DNA from: Cystobacter fuscus
Lineage (GTDB): Bacteria; Myxococcota; Myxococcia; Myxococcales; Myxococcaceae
DNA length: 64,000 nt
NCBI RefSeq assembly: GCF_002305875.1
Contig: NZ_CP022098.1
Coordinates: forward strand, 4,960,001-5,024,000
Direction of reading: 5' to 3'
The notes below the pieces were generated by a model, which did no database searches, was not told the origin of the DNA, and saw only the letters and a program-made list of their open reading frames with translations. Both the position numbers and the translations under genes were made by a program. Numbering within the stretch: the stretch's first letter is position 1; each line of letters opens with the position of its first letter. Shown here one piece after another: positions 34,142-42,900 of this stretch.

Positions 34142-35074
34142 GTGCGCGAGCAGCTGGCCCCGCCCGAAGCCCGGGGTGAGCGGTTGGATCAAGTGCTCGC
34201 GCGCGTGTTCCCCGAGTTCACGCGCTCGCGCCTGCAGGGCCTCATCGAGTCCGGCCACGCCCGGGTCGACGGCAAGCCCGCCAAGGTCTCCCTGCGGCTC
34301 AAGGGCGGCGAGCGGCTCACCCTCGAGGTTCCCGCCCCCACGCCGGCCCTGCCGGTGGCCGAGGAGCTGCCCCTCGCGGTGCTGCGCGAGGACAAGGACC
34401 TGGTGGTGGTGGACAAGGCCGCGGGCATGGTGGTGCACCCGGGCGCGGGCCATGCCTCGGGGACACTCGTCAACGCGCTGCTGCACCGCGTGAAGGACCT
34501 GGCCGGAGTGGGCGGCGAGCTGCGCCCCGGCATCGTCCACCGGCTCGACAAGGACACCACGGGCTGCCTGGTCGTGGCCAAGCACGAGACCGCCCTGGTG
34601 GCGCTGCAGAAGGCCTTCAAGACACGCACCGTGGAGAAGACGTACCTGGCGCTCGTGCACGGCTCGCCCAAGGCCGCCGAGGGCCGGATCGAAACGCTCT
34701 ACGGCCGTCACCCCGTGCACCGCCAGCGCTTCACCGGCAAGGTGAAGGAGGGCAAGCCCGCCCTCACCGTGTACCGGGTGCTCGAGTCCTTCGAGGGGGC
34801 CGCGCTGGTGGAGGTGGATCTGCTCACCGGCCGCACGCACCAGATTCGCGTGCACCTGGCCGAGCTCGGTCACCCCCTGCTGGGCGATGCCCTGTACGGC
34901 GCGGGCCGCAAGCCCAAGGGCCTGGCCGGGGCGGCGCAGGACGTCGTTGGCCGTCAGGCCCTGCATGCCTGGAAGCTGTCGTTTCCCCACCCCCGGACGG
35001 GCAAGGTGCTGCGCGTGGAGGCGCCCCTGCCTCCGGACTTCACCGCCGCGCTCGAGGTGCTGCGCGGCCGTTAG
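34142..35074 (+). CDS. rluD: RluD-family 23S rRNA pseudouridine synthase
   Basis: A protein of about 310 residues. The N-terminal S4 RNA-binding domain (RLDQVLARVFPEFTRSRLQGL, ARVDGKPAKVSLRLKGGERL) is followed by the RluA/RluD catalytic domain. That domain has VVDKAAGMVVHPG and GIVHRLDKDTTG, with the catalytic Asp in HRLDKDTTG. RTHQIRVHLAELGHPLLGDALYG is also conserved. It isomerises specific uridines of helix 69 or related 23S sites. RluC is the main alternative, but the overall form is closest to RluD. The start is either GTG at 34142 or TTG at 34127; the latter overlaps the preceding gene. sugE follows 18 bases after the stop. Confidence 0.9.
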   Translation: MREQLAPPEARGERLDQVLARVFPEFTRSRLQGLIESGHARVDGKPAKVSLRLKGGERLTLEVPAPTPALPVAEELPLAVLREDKDLVVVDKAAGMVVHPGAGHASGTLVNALLHRVKDLAGVGGELRPGIVHRLDKDTTGCLVVAKHETALVALQKAFKTRTVEKTYLALVHGSPKAAEGRIETLYGRHPVHRQRFTGKVKEGKPALTVYRVLESFEGAALVEVDLLTGRTHQIRVHLAELGHPLLGDALYGAGRKPKGLAGAAQDVVGRQALHAWKLSFPHPRTGKVLRVEAPLPPDFTAALEVLRGR

Positions 35075-35092
35075 CCCCCGGGAGGGCGTGTC

Positions 35093-35419
35093 ATGGCGTG
35101 GGTGATGCTCGTCATCGCGGGATTGTTCGAGGTGGGCTGGTCGATCGGCCTCAAGTACACCGAGGGCTTCACCCGGCTGACGCCCACGCTGCTGACGCTC
35201 GTGGCCCTCGCCGCCAGCATGGTGTTGTTGTCGCTCGCGGCGCGCACGCTGCCCATCGGCACCGCCTATGCCGTCTGGGTGGGCATCGGTGCCCTGGGCG
35301 CCGCCGTGCTGGGCATCCTCCTGTTCCACGAGCCGGTGACGCCCGCGCGTGTCTTCTTCCTCGCACTGCTCCTCGTGGCCATCATCGGATTGAAGATCAC
35401 CGGCGGGGCGGGGCATTAG
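35093..35419 (+). CDS. sugE: SMR-family exporter, SugE/Gdx type
   Basis: A 108-residue four-helix membrane protein of the small multidrug resistance family. The membrane Glu in [16 protein letters not shown], followed by [18 protein letters not shown], and the [16 protein letters not shown] wording point to the SugE/Gdx subgroup. Characterised members export guanidinium ion with two protons. EmrE-type drug exporters differ in the first helix. No guanidine riboswitch could be seen in the 18 bases between rluD and this gene, so it is likely expressed with rluD. These exporters work as antiparallel homodimers or as pairs of genes; only one gene is present here. Confidence 0.88.
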   Translation: MAWVMLVIAGLFEVGWSIGLKYTEGFTRLTPTLLTLVALAASMVLLSLAARTLPIGTAYAVWVGIGALGAAVLGILLFHEPVTPARVFFLALLLVAIIGLKITGGAGH

Positions 35420-35429
35420 AAGCCACGTC

Positions 35430-36446
35430 ATGGCCTCCTCGAGCTCCTCGGACCTGTCCACCTCGCGCTTTCCCCGTGTGGCCGTCATCGGCGCGGGACT
35501 CGCGGGCCTCACGCTCGCCCGGATCCTCACGGAGATGGGCCTCTCGGTGAATGTTTTCGACAAGGGCCGGAGCCCCGCGGGCCGGATGTCCACCCGCCAC
35601 GAGGCCGGGGGCAGCTTCGACCATGGCGCCCAGTACTTCACCGCGCGCGACGAGGGCTTCCAGCGTCAGGTGGAGACGTGGGTGGAGCAGGGGATCGCCG
35701 CCGAGTGGCGCGGGCGCTTCGGCACCCTGGAGAACGGCACGCTCACGCCCAAGGACGAGGGCCCGGTGCGCTACGTGGGCGTTCCCGGCATGAGCGCCCT
35801 GGCCCAGGCCTTCGCCTCGCGCGTGGACGTGCGCTGTGGCGTGCGCGTGGAGCACGTCCGGCGCGAGCACGAGGCGTGGGCGCTCACGTCCGACACGGGC
35901 GAGGCCCTGGGCGCCTTCCACGCCGTGGTGGCCGCCGTCCCCGCGCCCCAGGCGGTGCCCCTGCTGGCCGGCTCGCCCGAGCTCTCCGCACGCGTGGCGG
36001 GCGTGCGCATGGAGCCATGCTGGTCGGTGATGGCGGGCTTCGCCGCTCCCGTGCCGCTGCCCGTGGATGGGGCCTTCATCCATGGCTCGCCCCTGTCCTG
36101 GGCCTCCCGGGACAACAGCAAGCCGGGCCGGCCCGAGGGTGAGCGGTGGGTGCTGCACGCCACCCCGGACTTCTCCCGCGAGCACCTGGAGGACTCCCCC
36201 GAGGCCGTGGCGCCCCTGCTCGTCGAGGCGTTTTCCCGCGCCGCGGGGGTGGACGTCCGCCCGGTGCGGACCGTGGCCCACCGTTGGCGCTACGCCCAGG
36301 CCGAATCCCCTCTCACCGAGGGAGCCCTCTTCGACGACAAGCGGGGACTCGGGGCGTGTGGCGACTGGTGCGCGGGCTCCCGGGTCGAGGGGGCCTACCT
36401 GAGCGCCATGGCGCTCTCCCGGCGCATCGTGTTCTGGCGGCCGTGA
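35430..36446 (+). CDS. renalase-like FAD-dependent amine oxidoreductase
   Basis: A 338-residue flavoprotein. After a Ser-rich leader the Rossmann FAD motif reads VAVIGAGLAGLTLARILTEMG, then VFDKGRSPAGRMSTRHEAGG and FDHGAQYFTARDEGF. These match bacterial renalase-like NAD(P)/FAD proteins, whose known member oxidises abnormal dihydronicotinamide isomers. The C-terminal FAD-ribityl motif GACGDWCAGSRVEGAYLSAMAL is intact. It begins 10 bases after sugE and converges with the DUF885 gene, whose stop is only four bases away. There is no signal peptide. Confidence 0.85.
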   Translation: MASSSSSDLSTSRFPRVAVIGAGLAGLTLARILTEMGLSVNVFDKGRSPAGRMSTRHEAGGSFDHGAQYFTARDEGFQRQVETWVEQGIAAEWRGRFGTLENGTLTPKDEGPVRYVGVPGMSALAQAFASRVDVRCGVRVEHVRREHEAWALTSDTGEALGAFHAVVAAVPAPQAVPLLAGSPELSARVAGVRMEPCWSVMAGFAAPVPLPVDGAFIHGSPLSWASRDNSKPGRPEGERWVLHATPDFSREHLEDSPEAVAPLLVEAFSRAAGVDVRPVRTVAHRWRYAQAESPLTEGALFDDKRGLGACGDWCAGSRVEGAYLSAMALSRRIVFWRP

Positions 36447-36449
36447 GGC

Positions 36450-38306
36450 TCAGCGGGCCGCGGGCGCGCGCTTCGCCGCGATGTACGCCTCCACCTGCTC
36501 GCCCAGGACGTCGAGCGGCAGTGAGCCGTTGCCGAGGACGACCTGGTGGAAGTCCCGCACGTCGAAGCCCGGCCCGAGCGCCTCCTGGGCCCGGGCGCGC
36601 AACGCCAGGAGGCGCAGCTCGCCCACCTTGTAGCTCGTCGCCTGTCCGGGCCACACGAGGTAGCGCTCCACTTCCTTGACGATGTCCCGGTCGCTCAGCA
36701 GCGTGTTCTTCTTGAAGTACTCGATGGCCTGCTCGCGCGACCAGCGCTTCGCGTGCATGCCGGAGTCCGTGACGAGCCGGACCGCGCGCCACAGCTCCAG
36801 CGACAGCTGGCCGAAGCGCGAGTAGGGATCCGCGTAGAAGCCCAGCTCCTGCCCGAGCTTCTCGGCGTACAGGCCCCACCCCTCGGTGTAGGCGCCGTGG
36901 TAGCCGAAGCGCCGGAACTTCGGCAGACCCTCGAGCTCCTGCGCGAAGGCGATCTGGAAGTGATGGCCGGGTGCTCCCTCGTGGTAGGTGATGCCCTCGA
37001 TCTGCGGCTTGAGCACCTGGTTCATGTCCGCGAGGTTGACGTAGTAGATGCCGGGCCGGGAGCCATCCGGAGCCGGCAGGTTGTAGAAGGCCACCGGTGC
37101 CGTCTCCTGCCGCCAGGACTCGACCGCGCGCACCTCGAGCGCCGCCCGGGGCAGGCGATGGAACAGGCGGGGCGCCTCCTTCATGGCCTGGGCGATGAAT
37201 CGCCGCGCGTCCGCCAGGTAGGCCTGCTTGCCCTCCTCGGTGTTGGGATGGTGCGAGCGTGCATCCGCCTTCACGTGGGCGAAGAAGTCCTGGAGCGAGC
37301 CCTGGAAGCCCACCTGCTTCTGGATGACCTCCATCTCGCGGTGGATGCGCTCCACCTCCGCCAGTCCCGCCGCGTGGATCTCCTCCGGTGTCATCTCCGT
37401 GGTCGTGAAGAAGCGAAGCTGGTCGGCGTAGTAGGCCGCGCCGTCGGGCAGGCTCCACGCGCCGTCATTGCCCTTCGCCTGCCGTTCCACCTCGGCGAGC
37501 GTCGCGAGGAGCATCTCGTAGCCACTCTTGAACGGGCCCTTCAGGGCCTCGCGCGCCTCGTCGAGCAGCCGGGCCTTCTCGTCCGCGGGGGCCTCGAGCG
37601 CGCCCACCTTCTTCTGGAAGTCCGCCCACACCGCGCTGTCCGCGCCCGTGTCGAACGGCGCGCCGGAGAGCACCCGGCGGGCATCGGCCTCGACCGGCGC
37701 GAAGACGAACCTCGGCGGGACGATTCCCCGGGCCGCCTGCGCCCGCATCCGCTCGGAGATCTCCTTCATCACCCGCGGCACCTCGCGCAGACGCGACACG
37801 TACGCCCGCGCGTCGCTCACCGAGCCCACCCGGTGCGCGTTGATGAGGAACACCGGGATGTTGCTGGTCGGGTTCGAGCTGTTGGTGACGGGGAAGCCGT
37901 GCGAGTACCACCGCAGCCGCTCCCGGCCCCGGACGACCAGGTCCTCGAAGAGCCGGTAGGACAGGCGCGAGGCGGGGCTCAAGGCGCGTTCATCGAACTC
38001 CCGCTTCATCCGGGCGAGCTGCTGCTCGGCGAGCTCCTGCTGCTTGCGCGCCCCCGCCTCGGTGTGGTCGTCGAGCCGATCGTAGGACTGCTTCGAGCCC
38101 TGGTAGGTGAGCCCCTCGGGGCTGAGCGCGAGGCGCTCCTCGTAGGCCGCGTCCAGGAAGGTGAGCAGGCGCTGATCGGCGTCGCCACCGGTCTTCGCGT
38201 CCGCCGAGGGGGGTGGGGACGAGAGCGTGGCGGAAGGGGTCGCGCACGCGCCGAGCGACAGCACGAGCAGCAGCGGCGCGAGGAATCGAGAGGACGGCAC
38301 GGGCAT
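36450..38306 (-). CDS. DUF885 metallopeptidase-like lipoprotein
   Basis: A 618-residue predicted lipoprotein (lipobox LSLGACATP). The body is the DUF885 fold, a mostly helical protein related to M32/M2-type zinc peptidases. The metal motif reads GITYHEGAPGHHFQ (His442, Glu443, His448/449), with a following Glu in GAYTEGWGLYAE. Those positions are conserved in the family, and a zinc carboxypeptidase-like activity is expected, though most members are uncharacterised. It would act at the outer membrane or periplasm. Nothing in the neighbourhood names a substrate. Confidence 0.88.
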   Translation of the reverse strand: MPVPSSRFLAPLLLVLSLGACATPSATLSSPPPSADAKTGGDADQRLLTFLDAAYEERLALSPEGLTYQGSKQSYDRLDDHTEAGARKQQELAEQQLARMKREFDERALSPASRLSYRLFEDLVVRGRERLRWYSHGFPVTNSSNPTSNIPVFLINAHRVGSVSDARAYVSRLREVPRVMKEISERMRAQAARGIVPPRFVFAPVEADARRVLSGAPFDTGADSAVWADFQKKVGALEAPADEKARLLDEAREALKGPFKSGYEMLLATLAEVERQAKGNDGAWSLPDGAAYYADQLRFFTTTEMTPEEIHAAGLAEVERIHREMEVIQKQVGFQGSLQDFFAHVKADARSHHPNTEEGKQAYLADARRFIAQAMKEAPRLFHRLPRAALEVRAVESWRQETAPVAFYNLPAPDGSRPGIYYVNLADMNQVLKPQIEGITYHEGAPGHHFQIAFAQELEGLPKFRRFGYHGAYTEGWGLYAEKLGQELGFYADPYSRFGQLSLELWRAVRLVTDSGMHAKRWSREQAIEYFKKNTLLSDRDIVKEVERYLVWPGQATSYKVGELRLLALRARAQEALGPGFDVRDFHQVVLGNGSLPLDVLGEQVEAYIAAKRAPAAR

Positions 38307-38392
38307 TCCTTTGCGAGGAGGGAAGGGCCCGTGTCTATAGCGCGCGGTGCGCGGCGCGCGGAACCTCGCGTCCGCTCATCGTCGGATGGCGC

Positions 38393-39712
38393 TCAGAGCC
38401 CGCCGAGCGTCATCGATTGCTGGCGGCGGCTGAGGACCTTCACCGGCTGGATGGCCATCACCCGCATGAAGACCTGGAGCAGCTCCGGATCGAACTTGTT
38501 GCGCATCTCCGTCCACATGAGCATCAGCGCCACCTCCGGACCGTACGCATCGCGGTAGGGCCGCTTGGAGGTGAGCGCGTCATACGCCGCGCAGATGGCG
38601 ATGATCTTCGCGTATGTCCCCAGGTTCGTCTTGGGGATGATCATCTGGATGTCGCCCCGCGCGTCGCGCACCGCGGTGCCGAAGTCCGCCTTGTGCTCGA
38701 ACGTGGTCACCACGCGCAGGAGCGTCGAGCGCGAGAAGCCCTTCTCCATCAGGATGTTGCGGATGGAGATGAGGGGCGCCTTCTGGATGATGGCCTTCTC
38801 CTCCGCGCTCAGCGCGCCGCGCTTGGTGGCCAGCTCCTCGGGGATGGTCGCCATGCCCGCGTCGTGGAAGAGCGCGATGTAGCCCAGGTCCCTGAGCTGG
38901 GGCTTGGTCAGGCCCAGCTCCTGCCCGAACACGATGCTCATCAGGCACACGTTCACCTGGTGGTACACGAGATAGTCCATCTCGCGCTTCATCGTCGTCA
39001 TGCCCAGGAAGTGCGTGCGCTGCTCGAACGAGATGTCCACGAAGTCCTGCACCAGCCGCAGCGCCCGCGAGGTGTTCAGCGGCTTGCCCGCCTGCACCGA
39101 CTCCAGGTAGCGCGTGAGGAAGAACACCGCGCGCGCGTAGACCGTCATCGCGTACTTCTTGCGGTCCACCTTCTGGTCCTGCTTCCCGTCCTCCTCCCGG
39201 CTGAGCTTCTCCCGGAGCCGCGAGAACTTGGCCACCTTCATGTTGAGCAGCTTGCGGTCCGCCAGCCCATCCTCGTCGGCCGACGCGAGCTGCTCCTTGC
39301 TGAAGATCCAGATGAAGTTCTTCAGCTCCTGCACCGTGATGACCTTGGTGAGCGAGATGCCGCCCACGTCCTTGGAGCGCATCTCCGCGAGCAGGTAGCG
39401 CTGGTTGTCGATGGAGTTGAGGTCCACCTTCACCAGCATGTTGTTGAGGTAGTACGACTCCTTGACGCCCACCAGCTCCAGCCGGCCTTCCTTGGAGATG
39501 ATCTGGTTGATGATGTCCTGGAGCTGCAACAGCGGCTTCTCGAAGACCGAGTTCTCCGGATCGTACATCTTCACCGAGCGGATGAGCATGTACAGGCCCG
39601 AGATGAGACCGCGCGCGAGCGTCTGCAGCTTCTCCGAGTAGGCGCGGCCCACCTCGCTGAGGTTCTCGGCCTGGCCCTGGGCTCCATGCGTGACCTTCAG
39701 GTTCTCCGCCAT
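38393..39712 (-). CDS. degenerate HD-GYP-like phosphohydrolase-domain protein
   Basis: A 439-residue cytoplasmic protein. The N-terminal 190 residues are an unknown helical domain (SGLYMLIRSVKMYDPENSVF). The C-terminal part has the HD-GYP outline: YHQVNVCLMSIVFGQELGL, GYIALFHDAGMATIPEE (His-Asp pair) and AAYDALTSKRPYRDAYGPE. The usual HHExxDGxGYP signature is replaced by FEHKADFGTAV, so one metal-binding pair and the GYP loop are missing. Cyclic-di-GMP hydrolysis is therefore doubtful, and it may be a binding or scaffolding protein. It starts one base after the stop of the HEAT-like gene, with GGAGG ahead of the ATG, so the two form an operon. Function unknown. Confidence 0.82.
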   Translation of the reverse strand: MAENLKVTHGAQGQAENLSEVGRAYSEKLQTLARGLISGLYMLIRSVKMYDPENSVFEKPLLQLQDIINQIISKEGRLELVGVKESYYLNNMLVKVDLNSIDNQRYLLAEMRSKDVGGISLTKVITVQELKNFIWIFSKEQLASADEDGLADRKLLNMKVAKFSRLREKLSREEDGKQDQKVDRKKYAMTVYARAVFFLTRYLESVQAGKPLNTSRALRLVQDFVDISFEQRTHFLGMTTMKREMDYLVYHQVNVCLMSIVFGQELGLTKPQLRDLGYIALFHDAGMATIPEELATKRGALSAEEKAIIQKAPLISIRNILMEKGFSRSTLLRVVTTFEHKADFGTAVRDARGDIQMIIPKTNLGTYAKIIAICAAYDALTSKRPYRDAYGPEVALMLMWTEMRNKFDPELLQVFMRVMAIQPVKVLSRRQQSMTLGGL

Positions 39713-39713
39713 C

Positions 39714-41477
39714 TCACGCCTCCTCGGACGCGGTCGTCTCGCCGAACAACGTCTTCTTCGTCTGGTACATCGCCTTGCGCGCGGCGGTGAGGACCTCGAG
39801 CGGCTGGGTCTTGTCCTCCACCACGCCCTGCAGGGCCTTGTACCCGGGGATGGAGCAGGCGGCGGCCAGCCCCGCCACCGCCAGGAGCTTGTCCTCCAGC
39901 ACCTTCTTCTTGTTGAGCAGCGTGGGCTTCACCGACAACGTCTGCAACATCAGCGAGATGGCGCCCGGCAGCGCCGTGGAACCCAGCGCGGAGTAGTAGG
40001 CCGTGCGCTCCTCGAGGCTCTTCTTGTCGAAGCTCGCCTCGCGCATCAGCCGCATCAAGTCCGTGTAGGCGCGGTCCCGATCGAACTCGGGCAGCAGCCG
40101 GGCGGCCAGCATGCGCACCTGGGTGGCCGGGTCGTTGAGCGCGTCGATGATGAGCTTGCGCGCCTCGGTGGTGCGGCCCCGGGCGATGATGTTCATCACC
40201 TCCAGCTTCACCGCGAGGTTCTTGTTGAGCATCACCAGGCCGAACATCCTCACCCGCTCCGGGTGGTCGCTCTTCTCCAGGATGTAGACCATGTCCCGCA
40301 CCGTCTGGGGCCGCTCGGACTCCAGGCGCTGCACGAAGGGGTGGGGGTTGTCCTGGGCGAATCGGGCCAGCGCGTCGCACATGAGCAGCCGGTTCTCCGG
40401 GATGTCGATCGTCTCCAGCGCGTTGAGCAGCGCGAACACCGCCGAGCTGTCCAGCGCCTGGACATAGCGGTTGATGTCCACCGGGTTGCGCGGGCGCGTC
40501 GCCTTGAGCATCTCCGCCAGCCGCATCACCCGCTGCTCGTCCCCCATCTTCTGGGTGAAGTAGCCCACCAGCCGTTCGATCTCTCCTCCGGGCGCGCGCT
40601 GCGCCAGGGCGCGCATCTTGAGCAGCATCTGGTTGATGGTGCCGTAGTCGTCCTGGATGAGCATGGCGTCCAGGAGCTGCACGAAGATCTCCTCGAGCAG
40701 CTCCCGGTCCTCCACGCCTCCCTCGATGACGAGGAAGATGGCGCTCACCAGCTTGGGGAACAGCCGGGCGCCCTCCTCCTCGGAGATCTCCCGCTGCAGC
40801 CGGGCCTTGAGGTCATCCGAGGCGTAGTTGCCCGCCACCACCAGGCCGCGCATCTGCTCCACGCCGTCCATCTTGGAGTCGAGGTCCTCCGCGTTCACGC
40901 GCGCGAAGCGCAGGTAGTCGTCCGAGCTCGTCTTGAGGCGCGAGTAGAGATAGCCCACGACCCGGTCGACCTCGACCTCGACCTCCTCGTCGCTCACCTC
41001 GTCCATCCGGAAGCCCTCGACCACCACGTACTCGAGGTGCTCCAGGCCCGAGCGCCACAGCTGCGCGAGCACGTCCTCGGCGCCCCGCTCGGGCTCGGAC
41101 AGGGCGATGAGCGTGAACGTCACCAGCTCCTCGATGCTCAAGCCCGGCCGGAGGATGAGCTGGCGGATGCCGTCGCGGAAGAACTTGTAGGGCAGCGGCG
41201 TGTCCTCGGCGAACAGCGGCTCGCCGTACGTCATGAAGTTCTGCTGCTCCACCTTGATGAGCAGCGCGCCGTGCTTCTCGGTGTGCGCGGTGAGCGCCTC
41301 GTGTGTCCGGGCGAGGAACTCGGGGAACTTCGCCTCGTTGTGCCGGTACATGCCAATCTGCTTGATGCCCTTGAGCAGCTGGGCGGCCACGGCGCGCGCG
41401 GACTCCACCTTGTCCTGGACGGAGGGATCCATCACGGGTTCCGTGGACGGGCTGTTACCGGGCTGTACCTGATCCAT
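39714..41477 (-). CDS. HEAT-repeat-like helical protein
   Basis: A 587-residue cytoplasmic protein. The N-terminal 200 residues match the helical lead domain of its operon partner in style (KGIKQIGMYRHNEAKFPEFL ... YGEPLFAEDTPLPYKFFRDGIRQLIL). The rest is a run of alpha-helical repeats of the HEAT type (DHPERVRMFGLVMLNKNLAVKLEV; LIIDALNDPATQVRMLAARLL). Such solenoids mediate protein contacts. AAGGA precedes the ATG at 41477. It lies downstream of the RpoH-family sigma gene, separated by 170 bases with an inverted repeat. I do not recognise a specific name. Confidence 0.82.
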   Translation of the reverse strand: MDQVQPGNSPSTEPVMDPSVQDKVESARAVAAQLLKGIKQIGMYRHNEAKFPEFLARTHEALTAHTEKHGALLIKVEQQNFMTYGEPLFAEDTPLPYKFFRDGIRQLILRPGLSIEELVTFTLIALSEPERGAEDVLAQLWRSGLEHLEYVVVEGFRMDEVSDEEVEVEVDRVVGYLYSRLKTSSDDYLRFARVNAEDLDSKMDGVEQMRGLVVAGNYASDDLKARLQREISEEEGARLFPKLVSAIFLVIEGGVEDRELLEEIFVQLLDAMLIQDDYGTINQMLLKMRALAQRAPGGEIERLVGYFTQKMGDEQRVMRLAEMLKATRPRNPVDINRYVQALDSSAVFALLNALETIDIPENRLLMCDALARFAQDNPHPFVQRLESERPQTVRDMVYILEKSDHPERVRMFGLVMLNKNLAVKLEVMNIIARGRTTEARKLIIDALNDPATQVRMLAARLLPEFDRDRAYTDLMRLMREASFDKKSLEERTAYYSALGSTALPGAISLMLQTLSVKPTLLNKKKVLEDKLLAVAGLAAACSIPGYKALQGVVEDKTQPLEVLTAARKAMYQTKKTLFGETTASEEA

Positions 41478-41567
41478 GAAGTCCTTGAGGCGGGTGGGTG
41501 AGCAGGGGCTTGCAGTCTACCCCCATTCTCTCCCCCGATCCTCCGTACTCCCAGTAATTCCCGCACT

Positions 41568-41585
41568 CCTTTCCATTTGGAAAGG
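41568..41585 (-). terminator. perfect inverted repeat downstream of the sigma-factor gene
   Basis: CCTTTCC-ATTT-GGAAAGG, seven-base arms with no mismatch, between the sigma-factor stop (41651) and the HEAT-like gene start. It lacks a clear T tract on the minus strand, so it may be a weak terminator, a transcript-end stabiliser or an operator for the HEAT/HD-GYP operon. Confidence 0.4.
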
Positions 41586-41650
41586 GCGCTCGCCCGAGGC
41601 CCGAGGTGCCCCTCTGAGGCATACCTTTGCCTACAGATCGTGCTCCTGGC

Positions 41651-42550
41651 CTACTGCTGCTGCGCGGACGCCTCGGTCGAGTCCGGATCCACCTCGGCCA
41701 TCAGCGCCGCCAGCTCCGCCTTGAGCTTGTCCTTGGCGCGGATCTCCAGCTGGCGCGCGCGCTCGCGCGAGAAGCCGAAGTGCTCGCCCAGCTCCTTGAG
41801 CGTCATCGGGCGCTCGTTCATCACGCGCTGCTCGATGATGAAGCGCTCGCGCGGATCCAGGCGCATGAGCGCCGTGCGCACGCGCGTGTTGATGAGGCCC
41901 GCTTCCTCGCGGTCCGCGAACTCGTCATCCTGGGACGTGGAGTCGCTCGCCACGAAGTCCACGTGGCTGTTGCCGCCCTCCTCGCCCATGGGCGCGTCCA
42001 GCGACAAGTCCCGGCCGCCCATGCGCTGCTCCATCTCGCGCACCTCGGTGGCCTTCACGTTGAGCTTGCGGGCGATCTCCTCCACGTTCACCACCGAGCC
42101 GTCCAGCGTGCCGAACTTCTCCAGCTCCCGGCGCGTGCGCGCGAGCGAGAAGAAGAGCTTGCGCTGGGCCTGCGTGGTGCCGAGCTTCACCAGGCTCCAG
42201 CTCTTGAGGATGTAGTTCTGGATGTAGGCGCGGATCCACCACACCGCGTACGAGATGAGGCGGATGCCCTTGTCGGGATCGAACTTCTGCACCGCCTTCA
42301 TCAGGCCGATGTTCCCCTCCTGGATGAGGTCGGACATCTTGATGCCGTAGGAGCGGTACTCGTAGGCGACCTTCACCACGAAGCGCAGGTTGCTCGTCAC
42401 CAGCTTGTGGCCCGCGGCGAAATCTCCCTGGAGGAAGCCGCGCGCCAGCGCCTGCTCCTCCTCGACCTTGAGCAGCGCGTACTGGTTGATCTCCGAGAGG
42501 TACATCGCCAGCGAGCCGGAGTTGGACGATTGTTCCGTGGAGAGCTGCAT
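41651..42550 (-). CDS. RpoH-family alternative sigma factor
   Basis: A 299-residue sigma-70-family factor of the sigma-32 group, without region 1.1. The start [22 protein letters not shown] leads to region 1.2. Regions 2.1-2.4 include [42 protein letters not shown] and [15 protein letters not shown]. Region 4 has [36 protein letters not shown]. Myxobacteria have several such factors (the SigB/SigC type and RpoH), some serving heat shock and some development; I cannot tell which this is. GGAG eight bases before the ATG at 42550 fixes the start. The gene has a near-perfect sigma-54 promoter 79 bases upstream, so one alternative sigma factor probably controls another. Confidence 0.92.
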   Translation of the reverse strand: MQLSTEQSSNSGSLAMYLSEINQYALLKVEEEQALARGFLQGDFAAGHKLVTSNLRFVVKVAYEYRSYGIKMSDLIQEGNIGLMKAVQKFDPDKGIRLISYAVWWIRAYIQNYILKSWSLVKLGTTQAQRKLFFSLARTRRELEKFGTLDGSVVNVEEIARKLNVKATEVREMEQRMGGRDLSLDAPMGEEGGNSHVDFVASDSTSQDDEFADREEAGLINTRVRTALMRLDPRERFIIEQRVMNERPMTLKELGEHFGFSRERARQLEIRAKDKLKAELAALMAEVDPDSTEASAQQQ

Positions 42551-42639
42551 GGTGTGTCTCCGAGGGGCCTCCTCGCTGGGAGGCCGGTGAAAAGAGGTAG
42601 GTTTTCCTGTCAAACGACAACCGGACGTGAAGGACGTAG

Positions 42640-42656
42640 AGCAACGTGCGTGCCAC
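42640..42656 (-). promoter_or_regulatory. sigma-54 promoter of the RpoH-family sigma gene
   Basis: Read on the minus strand: TGGCACGCACGTTGCT. It matches the consensus TGGCACG-N4-TTGCW at every defined base with exact GG-N10-GC spacing. The predicted start is near 42629, giving a leader of about 79 bases before the ATG at 42550. Confidence 0.85.
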
Positions 42657-42767
42657 ACCTCCACGCGAGAATTCATCAGTCACAACGGATACTTGGCCGA
42701 GCCCCCCGACCCGCCCCGGGAGGCAGTCCGTAAGCGTTACAGGTCCGGGCCCATCCCTCCTGGCAAG

Positions 42768-42790
42768 CGATGCCGCCACATGTCGCATCG
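42768..42790 (-). promoter_or_regulatory. inverted repeat, possible activator site for the sigma gene
   Basis: CGATGC-N11-GCATCG, centred about 150 bases upstream of the predicted sigma-54 start. The position suits an enhancer-binding protein. The rest of the 350-base intergenic stretch (42551-42900) shows no gene. Confidence 0.35.
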
Positions 42791-42900
42791 TGTTTCCCCA
42801 GAGGGGTAATAAAGGCGGCACGCGCGGCCAGCGCCCCCGTCACACCCGCCCCGTCGGAGGGCGGGCGGGCGGAGGAGGGCGAGCCGGGTGTGGCGGTGCT

